A DNA stretch of 64,000 nt, from contig CP152408.1 in the NCBI GenBank assembly GCA_038961845.1, positions 1,240,001 to 1,304,000 of the forward strand, written 5' to 3'. The stretch is from Xylophilus sp. GW821-FHT01B05. GTDB lineage: Bacteria; Pseudomonadota; Gammaproteobacteria; Burkholderiales; Burkholderiaceae_C. Position 1 is the stretch's first letter. Every line of letters begins with the position of its first letter. Position numbers and translations under genes: made by a program. This document shows positions 34,586-43,874 of this stretch, in pieces. The notes under the pieces were generated by a model. The model did no database searches and had not been told where the DNA came from. It saw only the letters and a list, made by a program, of their open reading frames with translations.

Positions 34586-36631
34586 TCAGGCGGCAGCGGC
34601 CAGCTTGCCCGTGATGCGCGGGCGTGCCAGGCGGTTGGCGTGCAGGCGGGCGCGGCGCAGCACGGCGGGCGACCAGCGTTCTTCCGGGATCAGCAGGAAG
34701 CCGCGGCTGCGCATCATGGAGCCCAGCTCGATCTGGCTGGTCAGCACGCTGGTCGGGATTGCCAGCAGCAGCGGCAGGCCCACCGGCAGCAGCCACACCA
34801 GGGCGCTGGCGTCGATGGCGGCAATGCCCAGGGCCAGCAGGGCGATCACGCTGGTCATCGGGGCCAGGGTGGCCGCAGCGGTGCGCCAGCTCAGGGCCAG
34901 GGCTTCACGCGGGGGCGACTTCCATTCCAGCTTGAGGCCGGTGATGGCCACCAGCACGAACAGCGAGTGGGCCAGCATGCGCACCGGCGACTGCAGCAGG
35001 GCCAGCGCGCTCTCCAGCACCGAGCTCTTGAGCAGGCTCCAGGTACCGCCGAAGAAGCGTTGCTCCTTCTTCATCAGCACGGCCACGATGCCCAGCACGC
35101 GCGGCAGGAACAGCACGCTCACGGTGAAGGCCCACAGGCCCATCAGCTCGGACGGCAGCACGCTGGCGTTGGCGGCGGCATTGCTGCCCGACAGCCACAG
35201 GGCGGTGCCCAGCGTCAGGAAGGCCAGCCACAGCGGGGCCGACAGGTAAGACAGGGCGCCGGTCACGAACATGGCGCGGTGCACCGGGTGCAGGCCGGGC
35301 TCGGCCATCAGGCGGGCGTTCTGCAGGTTGCCCTGGCACCAGCGGCGGTCACGCTGCAGCTCGGACAGCAGGTCTGGCGGTTGTTGCTCGTAGCTGCCGA
35401 CCAGATCAGACACCAGCCACACCTGGTAGCCGGCACGGCGCATCAGCGCGGCTTCGACGAAGTCGTGCGACATGATGCCGCCGGACATGCCGCCGGTGCC
35501 CTTGATCGGGGCCAGCGCGCAGTGTTCCATGAAGGGCGCGACGCGCAGGATGGCGTTGTGGCCCCAGTAGTGGGACTCACCCAGTTGCCAGAACTGCATG
35601 CCCAGCGTGAACAGGCGGCCGGTCATGCGCGAGGCGAACTGCTGCGAACGGGCATGCAGGGTGACGTGGCCGATGGCCTGGGTAGCGGTCTGGATGATGC
35701 CGGCCTTGGGGTTGGCTTCCATCAGCTTGACCATGGTGGACAGGCAGTCGCCGCTCATCACGCTGTCGGCATCGAGCACCACCATGTAGCGGTAGTCCTT
35801 GCCCCAGCGGCGGCAGAAGTCGGCCACGTTGCCAGCCTTGCGGTGGCTGCGGCGGGTGCGCAGGCGGTAATACACCTCGATCTGCGGCTGCTCCGGGTTG
35901 GCGGCCAGCGCAGCGCGCAGGTCTTCCCAGGCGGCGAGCTCGGCGGCGGCGATCTTGGGGTCGTAGCTGTCGGACAGCACGAACACGTCGAACACACGGG
36001 CGTTGCCGGTGGCAGCCACCGATTCGCAGGTAGCGCGCAGGCCGGCGAACACCGTGGCCACGTCTTCGTTGCAGATCGGCATGATGATCGCGGTGCGCGC
36101 GTCGGCGTTCATCGCGTGGTCACGCACGCTCTGTGCAGAGATGGTGTGCTTGTCGCCGCGCAGGCTGACCCAGAAGCCCATCAGCGCGGTGGTGAAGCCG
36201 GTCACGATCCAGGCCGACAGCAGCGCGAACAGGGCGATCTGGCCGTATTGCAGCAAGGCGTTGTCGTAGTGCGGCTGCACGCCGGCGAAGAGCGCGGTGG
36301 CGATGGCCGTGGTCAGCACCGTGATCAGCATGAAGACGCTGCGGCGGCGCGAGGCAGCGATCTGCCAGGCTTCGGGGGCCATGCGCTCGGCTTCCAGCGG
36401 TGTTTGCACTTCGTGCGAACGGCCGGTCAGCGCCATCAGCAGGGAGGTGCTGATGCTGTTCCAGAAGCCGCGCCAGGGTGCGGGCGCCATCGAGCCGCGG
36501 TTGACCGGCGGAGCGGTGACGGAATTGGGATGCCGCTCTTCGCGCAGCGTGCTGCGGCGGGAGAGGGCGGGTGAGGCCGCGACGGGCAGGGCCTTTACGC
36601 GCTTGGTCTCGACAGTCGATAGATGGTCCAT
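34586..36631 (-). CDS. opgH: Glucans biosynthesis glucosyltransferase H
   Basis: OpgH (MdoH) is the inner-membrane enzyme that polymerises glucose from UDP-glucose into the osmoregulated periplasmic glucan backbone. The 681-residue protein has N-terminal membrane helices, a family 2 glycosyltransferase domain with VLDADSVMSGDCL and the RDRRWCQGNLQ (QxxRW-like) motif, and several C-terminal membrane helices. I start at ATG 36631 (MDHLSTVETKRVK); the frame extends to 36748, but that part looks non-coding. opgG, usually directly upstream, is absent. The 276-base gap 36632-36907 contains only AT-rich sequence and a 7-bp stem (36849-36864). Confidence 0.95.
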   Translation of the reverse strand: MDHLSTVETKRVKALPVAASPALSRRSTLREERHPNSVTAPPVNRGSMAPAPWRGFWNSISTSLLMALTGRSHEVQTPLEAERMAPEAWQIAASRRRSVFMLITVLTTAIATALFAGVQPHYDNALLQYGQIALFALLSAWIVTGFTTALMGFWVSLRGDKHTISAQSVRDHAMNADARTAIIMPICNEDVATVFAGLRATCESVAATGNARVFDVFVLSDSYDPKIAAAELAAWEDLRAALAANPEQPQIEVYYRLRTRRSHRKAGNVADFCRRWGKDYRYMVVLDADSVMSGDCLSTMVKLMEANPKAGIIQTATQAIGHVTLHARSQQFASRMTGRLFTLGMQFWQLGESHYWGHNAILRVAPFMEHCALAPIKGTGGMSGGIMSHDFVEAALMRRAGYQVWLVSDLVGSYEQQPPDLLSELQRDRRWCQGNLQNARLMAEPGLHPVHRAMFVTGALSYLSAPLWLAFLTLGTALWLSGSNAAANASVLPSELMGLWAFTVSVLFLPRVLGIVAVLMKKEQRFFGGTWSLLKSSVLESALALLQSPVRMLAHSLFVLVAITGLKLEWKSPPREALALSWRTAAATLAPMTSVIALLALGIAAIDASALVWLLPVGLPLLLAIPTSVLTSQIELGSMMRSRGFLLIPEERWSPAVLRRARLHANRLARPRITGKLAAAA

Positions 36632-36907
36632 GGGTGTCACTCTCTGGTCGATGCCTTGGTCGTGAAAGCAGCGGGCCCGGTGACACCTCGGACAACGAGG
36701 TGGAGGTGGCTCAGGGTGCTGCACATGACCTATCAGTGCAAACCCCATGCCAGGTTGATTTTTTACTTAAAAATCAACAGGTTATATTGAATTTCTAATG
36801 TTTTTATTTAGGTTGACGACAGGCCGGGCCGCCAAACCCCCTTGATTTGTCGCTGGGCAGCGACATGGTGCCGGGCTGCAGGGGCGATTCCCTTTGAAAT
36901 CAAGGGT

Positions 36908-38326
36908 TTAGGGGCGTCGTACTTCAGCGACAGCCTCTGGGGCGGCCGGTGGGCCGTCGCCCTTGAAATGGCCTGGTGTGAGTGCGTGCTTCTGCAGCAG
37001 GCGATAAAACTCGGTGCGGTTGCGGTCTGCCAGGCGGGAGGCGTCGGCGACATTGCCGTCCGTTAATTTCAACAGGCCGACCAGGTAGTCACGCTCGAAG
37101 CGTTGTTTGGCGTCGGCGTAGTTCAGCACCTCGATCGAGGGCGCGCGCAGCGCCCGCTGCACCAGCGCCAGGGGCACCAGCGGTGTCGTGGACAGCGCGG
37201 AAACCTGCTCGACCACGTTGTAGAGCTGGCGCACATTGCCCGGCCAGGCAGCGGTGGTCAGGGCCTTGAGGGCTTCGGGCGCAAATCCCGACAGGCGCTT
37301 GCCGTACTTGCCGGCGAGCTTTTGCAGGAAGTGGTTGGCCAGCAGGGCGATGTCTTCGCGCCGCTCGCCCAGCGTTGGCAGCGTCAGCGTGACCACGTTC
37401 AGGCGGTAGTACAGGTCTTCGCGGAACTGGCCGGTCTGCATGGCCGCGTCCAGGTCGCGGTGGGTGGCCGACAGGATGCGCACGTCCACCGGGATCGATT
37501 GGCTCGACCCCACCGGCCGCACGGCACGTTCCTGCAGCACGCGCAGCAGCTTGACCTGCAGGGCGGGCGGCATGTCGCCGATTTCGTCGAGCAGCAGGCT
37601 GCCGCCGTCGGCGGCCTGGAATAGACCCTTGTGGTTGCTGGTGGCGTCGGTGAAGGCGCCCTTCATGTGGCCGAACAGCTCGGACTCCAGCAGGGCTTCG
37701 GGAATGGCGCCGCAGTTCACCGCCACGAAGGGCTTCTTGGCGCGCGGGCTGGCGCGGTGGATGGCGCGCGCCAGCATTTCCTTGCCGGCGCCGCTGTCGC
37801 CGCGCAGCAGCACCGAGGCGTCGGACTGGGCGATCATGCGCGCCTCGGCCAGCACCTCGGCCATGCGGCTGGAGCGGCTGATGATTTCCGAGCGCCAGGC
37901 CTCGTCCGTCTGCGGCGTCTGCACCGGCGGCGCGCTGAGGGTCAGCGCCTGCCCGATCTTGTCGAGCAGCTCCTTGCCGTCGAAGGGCTTGGTCAGGTAG
38001 CTGAAGACGCCGCGCGCGGTGGCCTCGACCGCGTCGGGAATGGTGCCGTGCGCCGTGAGCAGGATCACCGGCAATGCGGGGTGGCGGGCGCGGATGGTGT
38101 CGAACAGCGCCAGCCCATCCTTGCCGGGCAGGCGCACGTCGGACAGCACCAGCTGCGGGTGTTCGAACTCGAGCTGGGTCAGCGCGGATTCGGCCGAGCC
38201 GACCGCCGTTACCCGGTAGCCGGCGGCGTTGAGCCGCATCGACAGCAGGCGCAGCATGTCGGCGTCATCGTCCACCACCAGGATGCGGGGCCCGCTTGCG
38301 GACGGGGACGTAGTGGTGCGGCTCAT
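36908..38326 (-). CDS. glrR: Sigma-54-dependent response regulator, GlrR (QseF)-like
   Basis: The 472-residue protein has a receiver domain (Asp63 in LSDVRLPGKDG), an AAA+ domain with Walker A GDSGAGKE and Walker B SLLLDEIGD, and a weak C-terminal Fis-type HTH (VADASRLADRNRTEFYRLLQ). The L1 loop that contacts sigma-54 reads GAFTDA, not GAFTGA, so the second Gly is replaced by Asp. In classical activators changes there impair open-complex formation, so this protein may act differently or may use a tolerated variant. It is the last gene of a kinase-lipoprotein-regulator set like E. coli glrK-qseG-glrR. Confidence 0.88.
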   Translation of the reverse strand: MSRTTTSPSASGPRILVVDDDADMLRLLSMRLNAAGYRVTAVGSAESALTQLEFEHPQLVLSDVRLPGKDGLALFDTIRARHPALPVILLTAHGTIPDAVEATARGVFSYLTKPFDGKELLDKIGQALTLSAPPVQTPQTDEAWRSEIISRSSRMAEVLAEARMIAQSDASVLLRGDSGAGKEMLARAIHRASPRAKKPFVAVNCGAIPEALLESELFGHMKGAFTDATSNHKGLFQAADGGSLLLDEIGDMPPALQVKLLRVLQERAVRPVGSSQSIPVDVRILSATHRDLDAAMQTGQFREDLYYRLNVVTLTLPTLGERREDIALLANHFLQKLAGKYGKRLSGFAPEALKALTTAAWPGNVRQLYNVVEQVSALSTTPLVPLALVQRALRAPSIEVLNYADAKQRFERDYLVGLLKLTDGNVADASRLADRNRTEFYRLLQKHALTPGHFKGDGPPAAPEAVAEVRRP

Positions 38327-38335
38327 GGCGTTTCC

Positions 38336-38995
38336 TTAGGGCGCGGCGCGCGGGGCGGCCGAGCTGCCGGCCGCTCCGGGCCGGGTCAGGCTGCGTTCGA
38401 TGGCGCGCACGGCTTCCAGGCGCTCGTTGAGCTGGTCGATCTTGCGCTGGTTGTCGCGCAGTTGCTGGCTTTGCCGGTCGACCATGTCTTCGAGCCGACG
38501 CTGCTCGCCGTAGCGCGCAAAGATCATGCGGGCCAGCGGCTGCAGGCGGCGCGCCTCGTCGCCTTGCTGCGCCAGCAGGCGTTGCAGCAGCGTCTGCGCG
38601 CGCTGGGTGTCTTGCGGCGCGCGCGTCTGGCCCAGAGCCACCACCAGTTGCATGTCCTGGAAGGGCGCGCGCCGGGCGTCCTGGATGTCGTTCAGGCGCG
38701 TGATTTCCTGGGCCAGCTCGGCCGGCGCCATGGCGCGGACGCGGTCTGCGTAGGCCAGCAGCGCCACATTGCCTTCGGGCGGGGGCAGGGCGTTGCTGGT
38801 GCCCGGGACTTCGGCGCGCGCCTCGGCGGCGTGCTCGGCTGCCTCAGAGGCTGGGGTGCAGATCGGGGCAACGGGGACGGCGACAGGTGTTGGTGCGGGG
38901 AGCGGGGCGGGCGTGCTGCAGCCAGCCAGCAGTGCTGCCGCACCCAGGGCGCTGGCGGAGATCAGCCAGCGCAGTGGAGAGCATTCAGAGGACAT
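38336..38995 (-). CDS. Lipoprotein of the GlrK-GlrR locus (QseG-like position)
   Basis: The 219-residue protein has a lipobox signal (LLAGC, Cys26), a Pro/Ala-rich spacer, then a helical region (about residues 80-205) ending in a coiled-coil-like stretch, QSQQLRDNQRKIDQLNERLEAVRAIERSL. It sits between sensor kinase and regulator genes, overlapping the kinase by 11 bases, as qseG does in E. coli. Sequence resemblance to QseG itself is not something I can establish. A role in modulating the kinase from the outer membrane is inferred from position only. Confidence 0.75.
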   Translation of the reverse strand: MSSECSPLRWLISASALGAAALLAGCSTPAPLPAPTPVAVPVAPICTPASEAAEHAAEARAEVPGTSNALPPPEGNVALLAYADRVRAMAPAELAQEITRLNDIQDARRAPFQDMQLVVALGQTRAPQDTQRAQTLLQRLLAQQGDEARRLQPLARMIFARYGEQRRLEDMVDRQSQQLRDNQRKIDQLNERLEAVRAIERSLTRPGAAGSSAAPRAAP

Positions 38996-40436
38996 GGGGT
39001 AATTCGATACGGAAATGAGCGCCGGCGCTATCGGGCAGAAGCTCGATCGTGCCGCCGTGCGCTGCAATGTACTCCTGCACGATGGACAGGCCGATGCCGG
39101 TGCCGCGTGCGGCGTCGGCGGGCTGGCGCAATCCGCGGTAGAAGGGCTCGAAGATGCGGGCCCGGTCGGCTTCGGCCACGCCCGGCCCCTGGTCCTGGAC
39201 CTCGATGTGCACCTGGTTGCCCTGGCGCGCCACGCGCAGCGCGATGGTGCCGCGGCGCGGCGAGAAGCGGATGGCGTTGGACAGCAGGTTGCCGATCACC
39301 GTCGCCAGCTTGCCGGCATCCACCTGGGCCGATACCGGCGTGCCCTCGATCCGCACCGACAGCGCGTGGGCCTGCCACTGCAGGCGCTGGGCATCGACCT
39401 GCTCTTCCAGCAGTTGCAGCAGATCGACCTTCTGCCGCTGCAGTTGGCGCGCCTCGAAGGCGGCGGCGTTGAAGCGCAGCAGGGCCTCGATCTGGCCCTG
39501 CAGCACGCCGGTGTTCTGCTGCAGGATGCGGGCGACTTCGCGCTGGTTGTCGCTCAGCTCGCCCGCCACGCCGTCTTCGAGCAGGGCCACGCCTTCGCGC
39601 AGCGCGGCCAGCGGCGTCTTCAGTTCATGCGAGATATGGCGCAGGAAACGCGCCTTGTCGGCGTCCAGCTCGGTCAGCCGCAGGCGCAGCCATTCGAGCT
39701 GCTGGCCGACGCGGCGCACGTCGGCCGGGCCGCGGATGTCGATCGGTTCATCGAGCTGGTTCTCACCCAGCCGCACGATGGCGCGCTCCAGGCGCTTGAA
39801 TGGGCGCGCCAGCCACAGGCCAAAGCCCACGGCCAGCACCACCGCCAGGGCGATGGCGCCCATCACCATGCGCGTGAGCCGCTCGCGGCTCTGGTCCAGG
39901 CGCACCGTGAGGATGCCGTTGCGCTCTTCGATGGCGCGCTGCACCTCCTGGGCGACGGCGGCGTTGGCTGCCTCCAGCTCGCGGAATTCGGCGGCCATGG
40001 CGCGTTCCCGGTCGAGCGCGGTCTCGGTCGGGCCGGCAAACAGGTTGGTGATGGACGTGAGCTGCTTGCGCCAGCGCTCGGCCACCTCTGGCGGAACGTC
40101 GCCGGGCTCAAGTTGGGCCAGCAGATCGGAGCCTTCGCGCGCGGCCTCGTCGAAGCGCTTGCGCAGCATGGCGTCGTTCAGGATCAGCGACTGGCGGCCG
40201 GCGCGCTCCATGGTGGCGCTGCGGTCTACCAGGTCTTGCACCACGGCATTGAGCTGCATGGCCCGCGCCGAGAAGCCGCGGCTTTCCGCCATCAGGCCGT
40301 CGAAGGTGAACACCGCGCGCAGCGAGATGCCGCCCAGCAGGGCCGCGATCAGCAGGAAGGCGACCAGCAGCAATTGCTGGAAGGAGCCGCGCACCGGGCC
40401 GCGGCGGGCCGTGCCTGTGGGGGGCGCGTTGCTCAT
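38985..40436 (-). CDS. glrK: Sensor histidine kinase, GlrK (QseE)-like
   Basis: The 483-residue protein has two membrane helices (about residues 22-42 and 180-200) enclosing a helical periplasmic domain. A HAMP linker follows ([22 protein letters not shown]), then HisKA with H-box [16 protein letters not shown] and HATPase with [11 protein letters not shown] and [12 protein letters not shown]. The layout and the neighbouring GlrR-like regulator support a GlrK/QseE-type kinase. The start at 40436 overlaps the miaB stop by four bases, so translation may be coupled to miaB. The signal it senses is unknown. Confidence 0.9.
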   Translation of the reverse strand: MSNAPPTGTARRGPVRGSFQQLLLVAFLLIAALLGGISLRAVFTFDGLMAESRGFSARAMQLNAVVQDLVDRSATMERAGRQSLILNDAMLRKRFDEAAREGSDLLAQLEPGDVPPEVAERWRKQLTSITNLFAGPTETALDRERAMAAEFRELEAANAAVAQEVQRAIEERNGILTVRLDQSRERLTRMVMGAIALAVVLAVGFGLWLARPFKRLERAIVRLGENQLDEPIDIRGPADVRRVGQQLEWLRLRLTELDADKARFLRHISHELKTPLAALREGVALLEDGVAGELSDNQREVARILQQNTGVLQGQIEALLRFNAAAFEARQLQRQKVDLLQLLEEQVDAQRLQWQAHALSVRIEGTPVSAQVDAGKLATVIGNLLSNAIRFSPRRGTIALRVARQGNQVHIEVQDQGPGVAEADRARIFEPFYRGLRQPADAARGTGIGLSIVQEYIAAHGGTIELLPDSAGAHFRIELPHVL

Positions 40437-41785
40437 GCGGCCAGCGCTGCCTCGCGGGTGGGCACGGCGCCGCGCAGCGAATGGCCCAGGGTTTCGGTGA
40501 TGGTCACGTCCACCATCTGGCCGATCAGGCGCGCCGGGCCCTGGAAGTTGACGACCCGGTTGCACTCGGTGCGGCCCATCAGCTCGGGCGCCTCGGGTGT
40601 GGACTTGCGCGACGGGCCTTCGACCAGCAGGCGCTGCGTGGTGCCGACGCGGCTGGCGCTGATGGCGCGCACGTTGTCCTCGATCACGGCCTGCAGGTGC
40701 TGCAGGCGCTTGAGCTTGACCTCGTGCGGCGTGTCGTCGGCCAGGTTGGCAGCGGGCGTGCCCGGGCGCGGGCTGAAGATGAAGCTGAAGCTGGTGTCAT
40801 AGCCCACGTCGTGGATCAGCTTCATCATCTTCTGGAAGTCTTCCTCGGTCTCGCCGGGGAAGCCGACGATGAAGTCGCTGCTCATGGCCAGGTCTGGGCG
40901 GATGGCGCGCAGCTTGCGGATGGTGCTTTTGTATTCCATGGCGGTGTAGCCGCGCTTCATGGCCATCAGGATGCGGTCGCTGCCATGCTGCACCGGCAGG
41001 TGCAGGTGGCTCACCAGTTGCGGCACCTTGGCATAGGCCTCGATCAGGCGCGGCGTGAACTCGTTCGGGTGGCTGGTGGTGTAGCGGATGCGCTCTATGC
41101 CGGGGATCTCGGCCACGTACTCGAGCAGCAGGGCAAAGTCGGCGATCTCCGCCGTGCCGCCCATGGGGCCGCGGTAGGCGTTGACGTTCTGGCCCAGCAG
41201 CGTGACCTCGCGCACGCCCTGGTCGGCCAGGCCGGCGATCTCTACCAATACGTCGTCGAGCGGGCGGTTCACTTCCTCGCCCCGGGTGTAGGGCACGACG
41301 CAGTAGCTGCAGTACTTGGAGCAGCCTTCCATGATCGACACGAAAGCCGTCGAGCCCTCGACGCGCGCGGGCGGCAGGTGGTCGAACTTCTCGATCTCGG
41401 GGAAGCTGATGTCGACCTGCGGGCGGTTCAGGCGCACGCTGTCGTTCAGCATCTCGGGCAGGCGGTGCAGCGTTTGCGGGCCAAACACGATGTCGACGTA
41501 GGGCGCGCGCGCAATGATGGCCGCGCCTTCCTGGCTGGCGACGCAGCCGCCCACGCCGATCTTCACGCCCTTGGCCTTCAGGTGCTTGATGCGGCCCAGG
41601 TCGCTGAACACCTTCTCTTGCGCCTTCTCGCGCACCGAGCAGGTGTTGAACAGGATCAGGTCGGCCTCTTCCACGTCCTGCGTGGGCTCGTAGCCCTGGG
41701 CGGCGCCCAGCACGTCGGCCATCTTGTCCGAGTCGTACTCGTTCATCTGGCAGCCGAAGGTTTTGATGAAGACTTTTTTATTCAT
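40433..41785 (-). CDS. miaB: tRNA-2-methylthio-N6-dimethylallyladenosine synthase
   Basis: MiaB is a radical-SAM methylthiotransferase that modifies A37 of tRNAs reading UNN codons. The 450-residue protein has the UPF0004 N-terminal domain starting [19 protein letters not shown], with its three auxiliary cluster cysteines. The radical-SAM motif [15 protein letters not shown] is present, along with a C-terminal TRAM domain around EGPSRKS...[11 protein letters not shown]. Length and motifs are normal. The downstream gene is the GlrK-like kinase with a four-base overlap. Confidence 0.97.
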   Translation of the reverse strand: MNKKVFIKTFGCQMNEYDSDKMADVLGAAQGYEPTQDVEEADLILFNTCSVREKAQEKVFSDLGRIKHLKAKGVKIGVGGCVASQEGAAIIARAPYVDIVFGPQTLHRLPEMLNDSVRLNRPQVDISFPEIEKFDHLPPARVEGSTAFVSIMEGCSKYCSYCVVPYTRGEEVNRPLDDVLVEIAGLADQGVREVTLLGQNVNAYRGPMGGTAEIADFALLLEYVAEIPGIERIRYTTSHPNEFTPRLIEAYAKVPQLVSHLHLPVQHGSDRILMAMKRGYTAMEYKSTIRKLRAIRPDLAMSSDFIVGFPGETEEDFQKMMKLIHDVGYDTSFSFIFSPRPGTPAANLADDTPHEVKLKRLQHLQAVIEDNVRAISASRVGTTQRLLVEGPSRKSTPEAPELMGRTECNRVVNFQGPARLIGQMVDVTITETLGHSLRGAVPTREAALAA

Positions 41786-41861
41786 GGCGTCGTGGGGCGT
41801 GGGCCCGTGGGGAATGGCGTGGCCCGGCGCAGGCTTGCTGCGCCGGTGGCCGCAAAAAACA

Positions 41862-42281
41862 TCAGGAGCCGAACAGCGTCTGGAACACCGAGCGCTGGCC
41901 CGGCGCGGGCAGCGCAGCTTCTTCTTCGGTCAGCAGCCAGACCTCCAGGATCTGGCCCTGGTTGTCGCGCCGGTAGTTCACCACCAGTTGCTGGCCGGCC
42001 AGCGTGCCGGACAGCACGCCGCTGCCTTGGGTGTTGCGGATGATGGCGCCGGGCGAGAGGCGGTCGTCACGCCCATCCATCTGGACGGCGGGCGGATAGG
42101 TCACGACCAGCGTGCCGCGCACGGCGGTGGGCGGAAAGGTGCGAGGGGCGGCCTGGGCCGGGCCAGCGGCAAGTGTCAGCAGGGCAAGCGGCACGGCCAT
42201 CCACATGGCACGCCGCAGGGCTGCGCTGATTGGCGGGGTCCGAAAAAGGTGGGGGTGCGGGCAGCGGTTCATGGTGTTCAT
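41862..42281 (-). CDS. Small exported protein of unknown function
   Basis: The 139-residue protein has a basic N-terminus, a hydrophobic stretch ([19 protein letters not shown]) that reads as a signal peptide, and a mature part of about 95 residues with alternating hydrophobic residues ([37 protein letters not shown]), likely beta. It lacks cysteines in the mature part. The start could be 42281, 42272 or a later Met. It lies 76 bases upstream of miaB on the same strand. I recognise no family with a known role. Confidence 0.65.
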   Translation of the reverse strand: MNTMNRCPHPHLFRTPPISAALRRAMWMAVPLALLTLAAGPAQAAPRTFPPTAVRGTLVVTYPPAVQMDGRDDRLSPGAIIRNTQGSGVLSGTLAGQQLVVNYRRDNQGQILEVWLLTEEEAALPAPGQRSVFQTLFGS

Positions 42282-42337
42282 CCAGAGGCTGAACCCGCCA
42301 TTTTAGGGTGGACCCGTGCGCACGGTCCGATATCTCC

Positions 42338-42964
42338 CTAGAGCGGCAGGCAGCGCAGCTGCAGCCGGGCCGATTCCATCTTTTCCGCGTACCAGCCCTC
42401 ACGCGCCGGGGATACCAATGCTGAGAGTCCTTCCATCAGCAGGACATCGTCGCCGGCCTTGGCGTTGCGGTAGCACTCCCCCAGGCTGGCCAACGTGCGG
42501 CGCAGGCCGGCGGCCTGTGCTGGGTCGGACTTCTCGACGGCCGTAGCCTGCTCGCCGAGCCATTTCTCATAGGCTGGCAGTGTCTGCTCTGGCAGCTTGG
42601 CGCGCAGGTCCTCGGGAATCATGCCGGCATAGAGCTTTTGCAAGCTCTCTGCGCCAGGCCGCGCCATGTGCAGCGATACGTCGTACTGCGCCTCGAAGGC
42701 TCCCTGGCGATAGACCACGCGATGGATCTTGTAGCCCAACTCCCCCTTTTCGCCGCCCAGTGTGGCAATGAGCGTGCGCGCCTGGGCGTTGCCCGGGTTT
42801 TGAGCAAAGTCCTGGCGCAGAGCCTCGGCAATGGCACTGTCCGCCGGGAAGCTCAGGCCGCTGTGTGCGGAGCCGGAATCGCCGCGACCACAGCCGGCGA
42901 GCATCAGGGCGGACACCGCCAGAGCAAGGGTGCGTTGAAAAGCAGGGGAGGAGGGAAATTTCAT
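42338..42964 (-). CDS. Lipoprotein of unknown function
   Basis: The 208-residue protein starts MKFPSSPAFQRTLALAVSALMLAGC, a clear lipoprotein signal with Cys at about residue 25. The mature part looks globular and mixed, with a paired cysteine late in the sequence (GECYR and LRCLPL). The ATG at 42964 is preferred because it opens the signal peptide; an in-frame ATG at 43009 adds unlikely residues. It is separated from the next minus-strand gene by 56 bases that hold a GC-rich dyad (42310-42328). I know no function for it. Confidence 0.75.
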   Translation of the reverse strand: MKFPSSPAFQRTLALAVSALMLAGCGRGDSGSAHSGLSFPADSAIAEALRQDFAQNPGNAQARTLIATLGGEKGELGYKIHRVVYRQGAFEAQYDVSLHMARPGAESLQKLYAGMIPEDLRAKLPEQTLPAYEKWLGEQATAVEKSDPAQAAGLRRTLASLGECYRNAKAGDDVLLMEGLSALVSPAREGWYAEKMESARLQLRCLPL

Positions 42965-43407
42965 GGAAGGAATGGGGTGTTTTGCAAAGCTTGCATGCGA
43001 GCCTGACAAAGAGGTCGCCCCAAAGTACGACTTTTTGTTAGCTAGTGTGCGAAAGCGTGTGAATTGCTGCCGGTTATTCGCAGCCGGTGCCTCTTGACAT
43101 GCGCAACTCCTCCATTCAGCACACCTGCATGGGCGCTGAAACCACCGCCTGGCGCGCGTTTGTACGGGTTTGTGAAGATCGCGGCAGCCGCCGTGTCGCT
43201 TTGGAAGGTGATTGGAAGCAAACAGAAATTTGCAGCCAACAGCGCCCTACGGGCGTGAATTAGTCCACATATTTGCCAATTTTGTAATTATTTGGATGCT
43301 GCACAGCATTACAAATTCGTCAACCAAGCGTCATGGAGCGCAAGTTACAAACGGGCCTCCCCAGGGTCTGCGGGCCCTTTCCTTCCTCTGCTTTCAGGAG
43401 AAATCTC
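42965..43407. promoter_or_regulatory. 443-base AT-richer divergent leader of the repeat-protein operon
   Basis: No gene is visible. The stretch is less GC-rich than its surroundings. It carries a dyad AATTTTGTAAT (43278-43288) with ATTACAAATT (43308-43317), enclosing GCTG-CA-CAGC. Immediately before the first repeat-protein gene stands CAGGAG (43395-43400), a strong ribosome site. The length suggests a regulated promoter with upstream sites. Confidence 0.45.
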
Positions 43408-43776
43408 ATGCAGAAAAAGTTCGTGTTCGCTGGCGTTGCATCGCTCGTCCTCATGTCCTCCGCTGCCTTTGCGCAGACCGGAAGCATCAGTGTGCCGGGC
43501 GTGGGCAAGGCCTCGGGTTCCATGGGCTCCACCGTCGAGCGCAGCAACATCACCGTGGCCAACAACACCGCTCGCGACGTGCTGGTCGGTGGCGGCTCGG
43601 CCAGCGTGCTCAAGCTCGGTGGCCAGGTTGAGATGAGCGGCGTCGCCAACGTCAACAGCGTGAACATCACCGGCTCTACCGTGCGGGACTCCAACATCAC
43701 CGTCAGCGGCAACACCGCGGAAAACATCAAGGCCATTGGCGGTACCGCCAACGTCAACTCCGTCAACATCAACTGA
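43408..43776 (+). CDS. Small secreted N/S/G-repeat protein, candidate fibre subunit
   Basis: The 122-residue protein has a signal peptide (AAFA|Q, residues 1-22) and a mature region with two repeat units. Unit 1 (about residues 41-89) reads STVERSNITVANNTARDV...GVANVNSVNITG, and unit 2 (90-122) reads STVRDSNITVSGNTAENIKAIGGTANVNSVNIN. The spaced Asn, Ser and Gly with alternating hydrophobics suits a beta-solenoid or amyloid-type subunit, like but not equal to CsgA. It lacks cysteines. CAGGAG stands seven bases before the ATG, so the longer frame from 43333 is rejected. It heads an operon with a CsgG-like channel gene. Function is inferred. Confidence 0.8.
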   Translation: MQKKFVFAGVASLVLMSSAAFAQTGSISVPGVGKASGSMGSTVERSNITVANNTARDVLVGGGSASVLKLGGQVEMSGVANVNSVNITGSTVRDSNITVSGNTAENIKAIGGTANVNSVNIN

Positions 43777-43874
43777 CGGCACGCCGTACTGCAGCGGGAG
43801 GAGTGTGCTGCTGGCTGCGGCAGCGCTCCCCGGCCCTCCCCGCCTCTTCCGTCCGTCCCGATGTGCACCTGGAG

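Noticed and set aside
34547..36574. Long plus-strand open frame opposite opgH
   Set aside because: Gln/His/Gly-rich shadow of a certain gene, without signal, motif or ribosome site.
42310..42328. Terminator at GGACCcGTGCGCACGGTCC
   Set aside because: It is a dyad, but there is no T-tract on either strand, so I do not call it a terminator.
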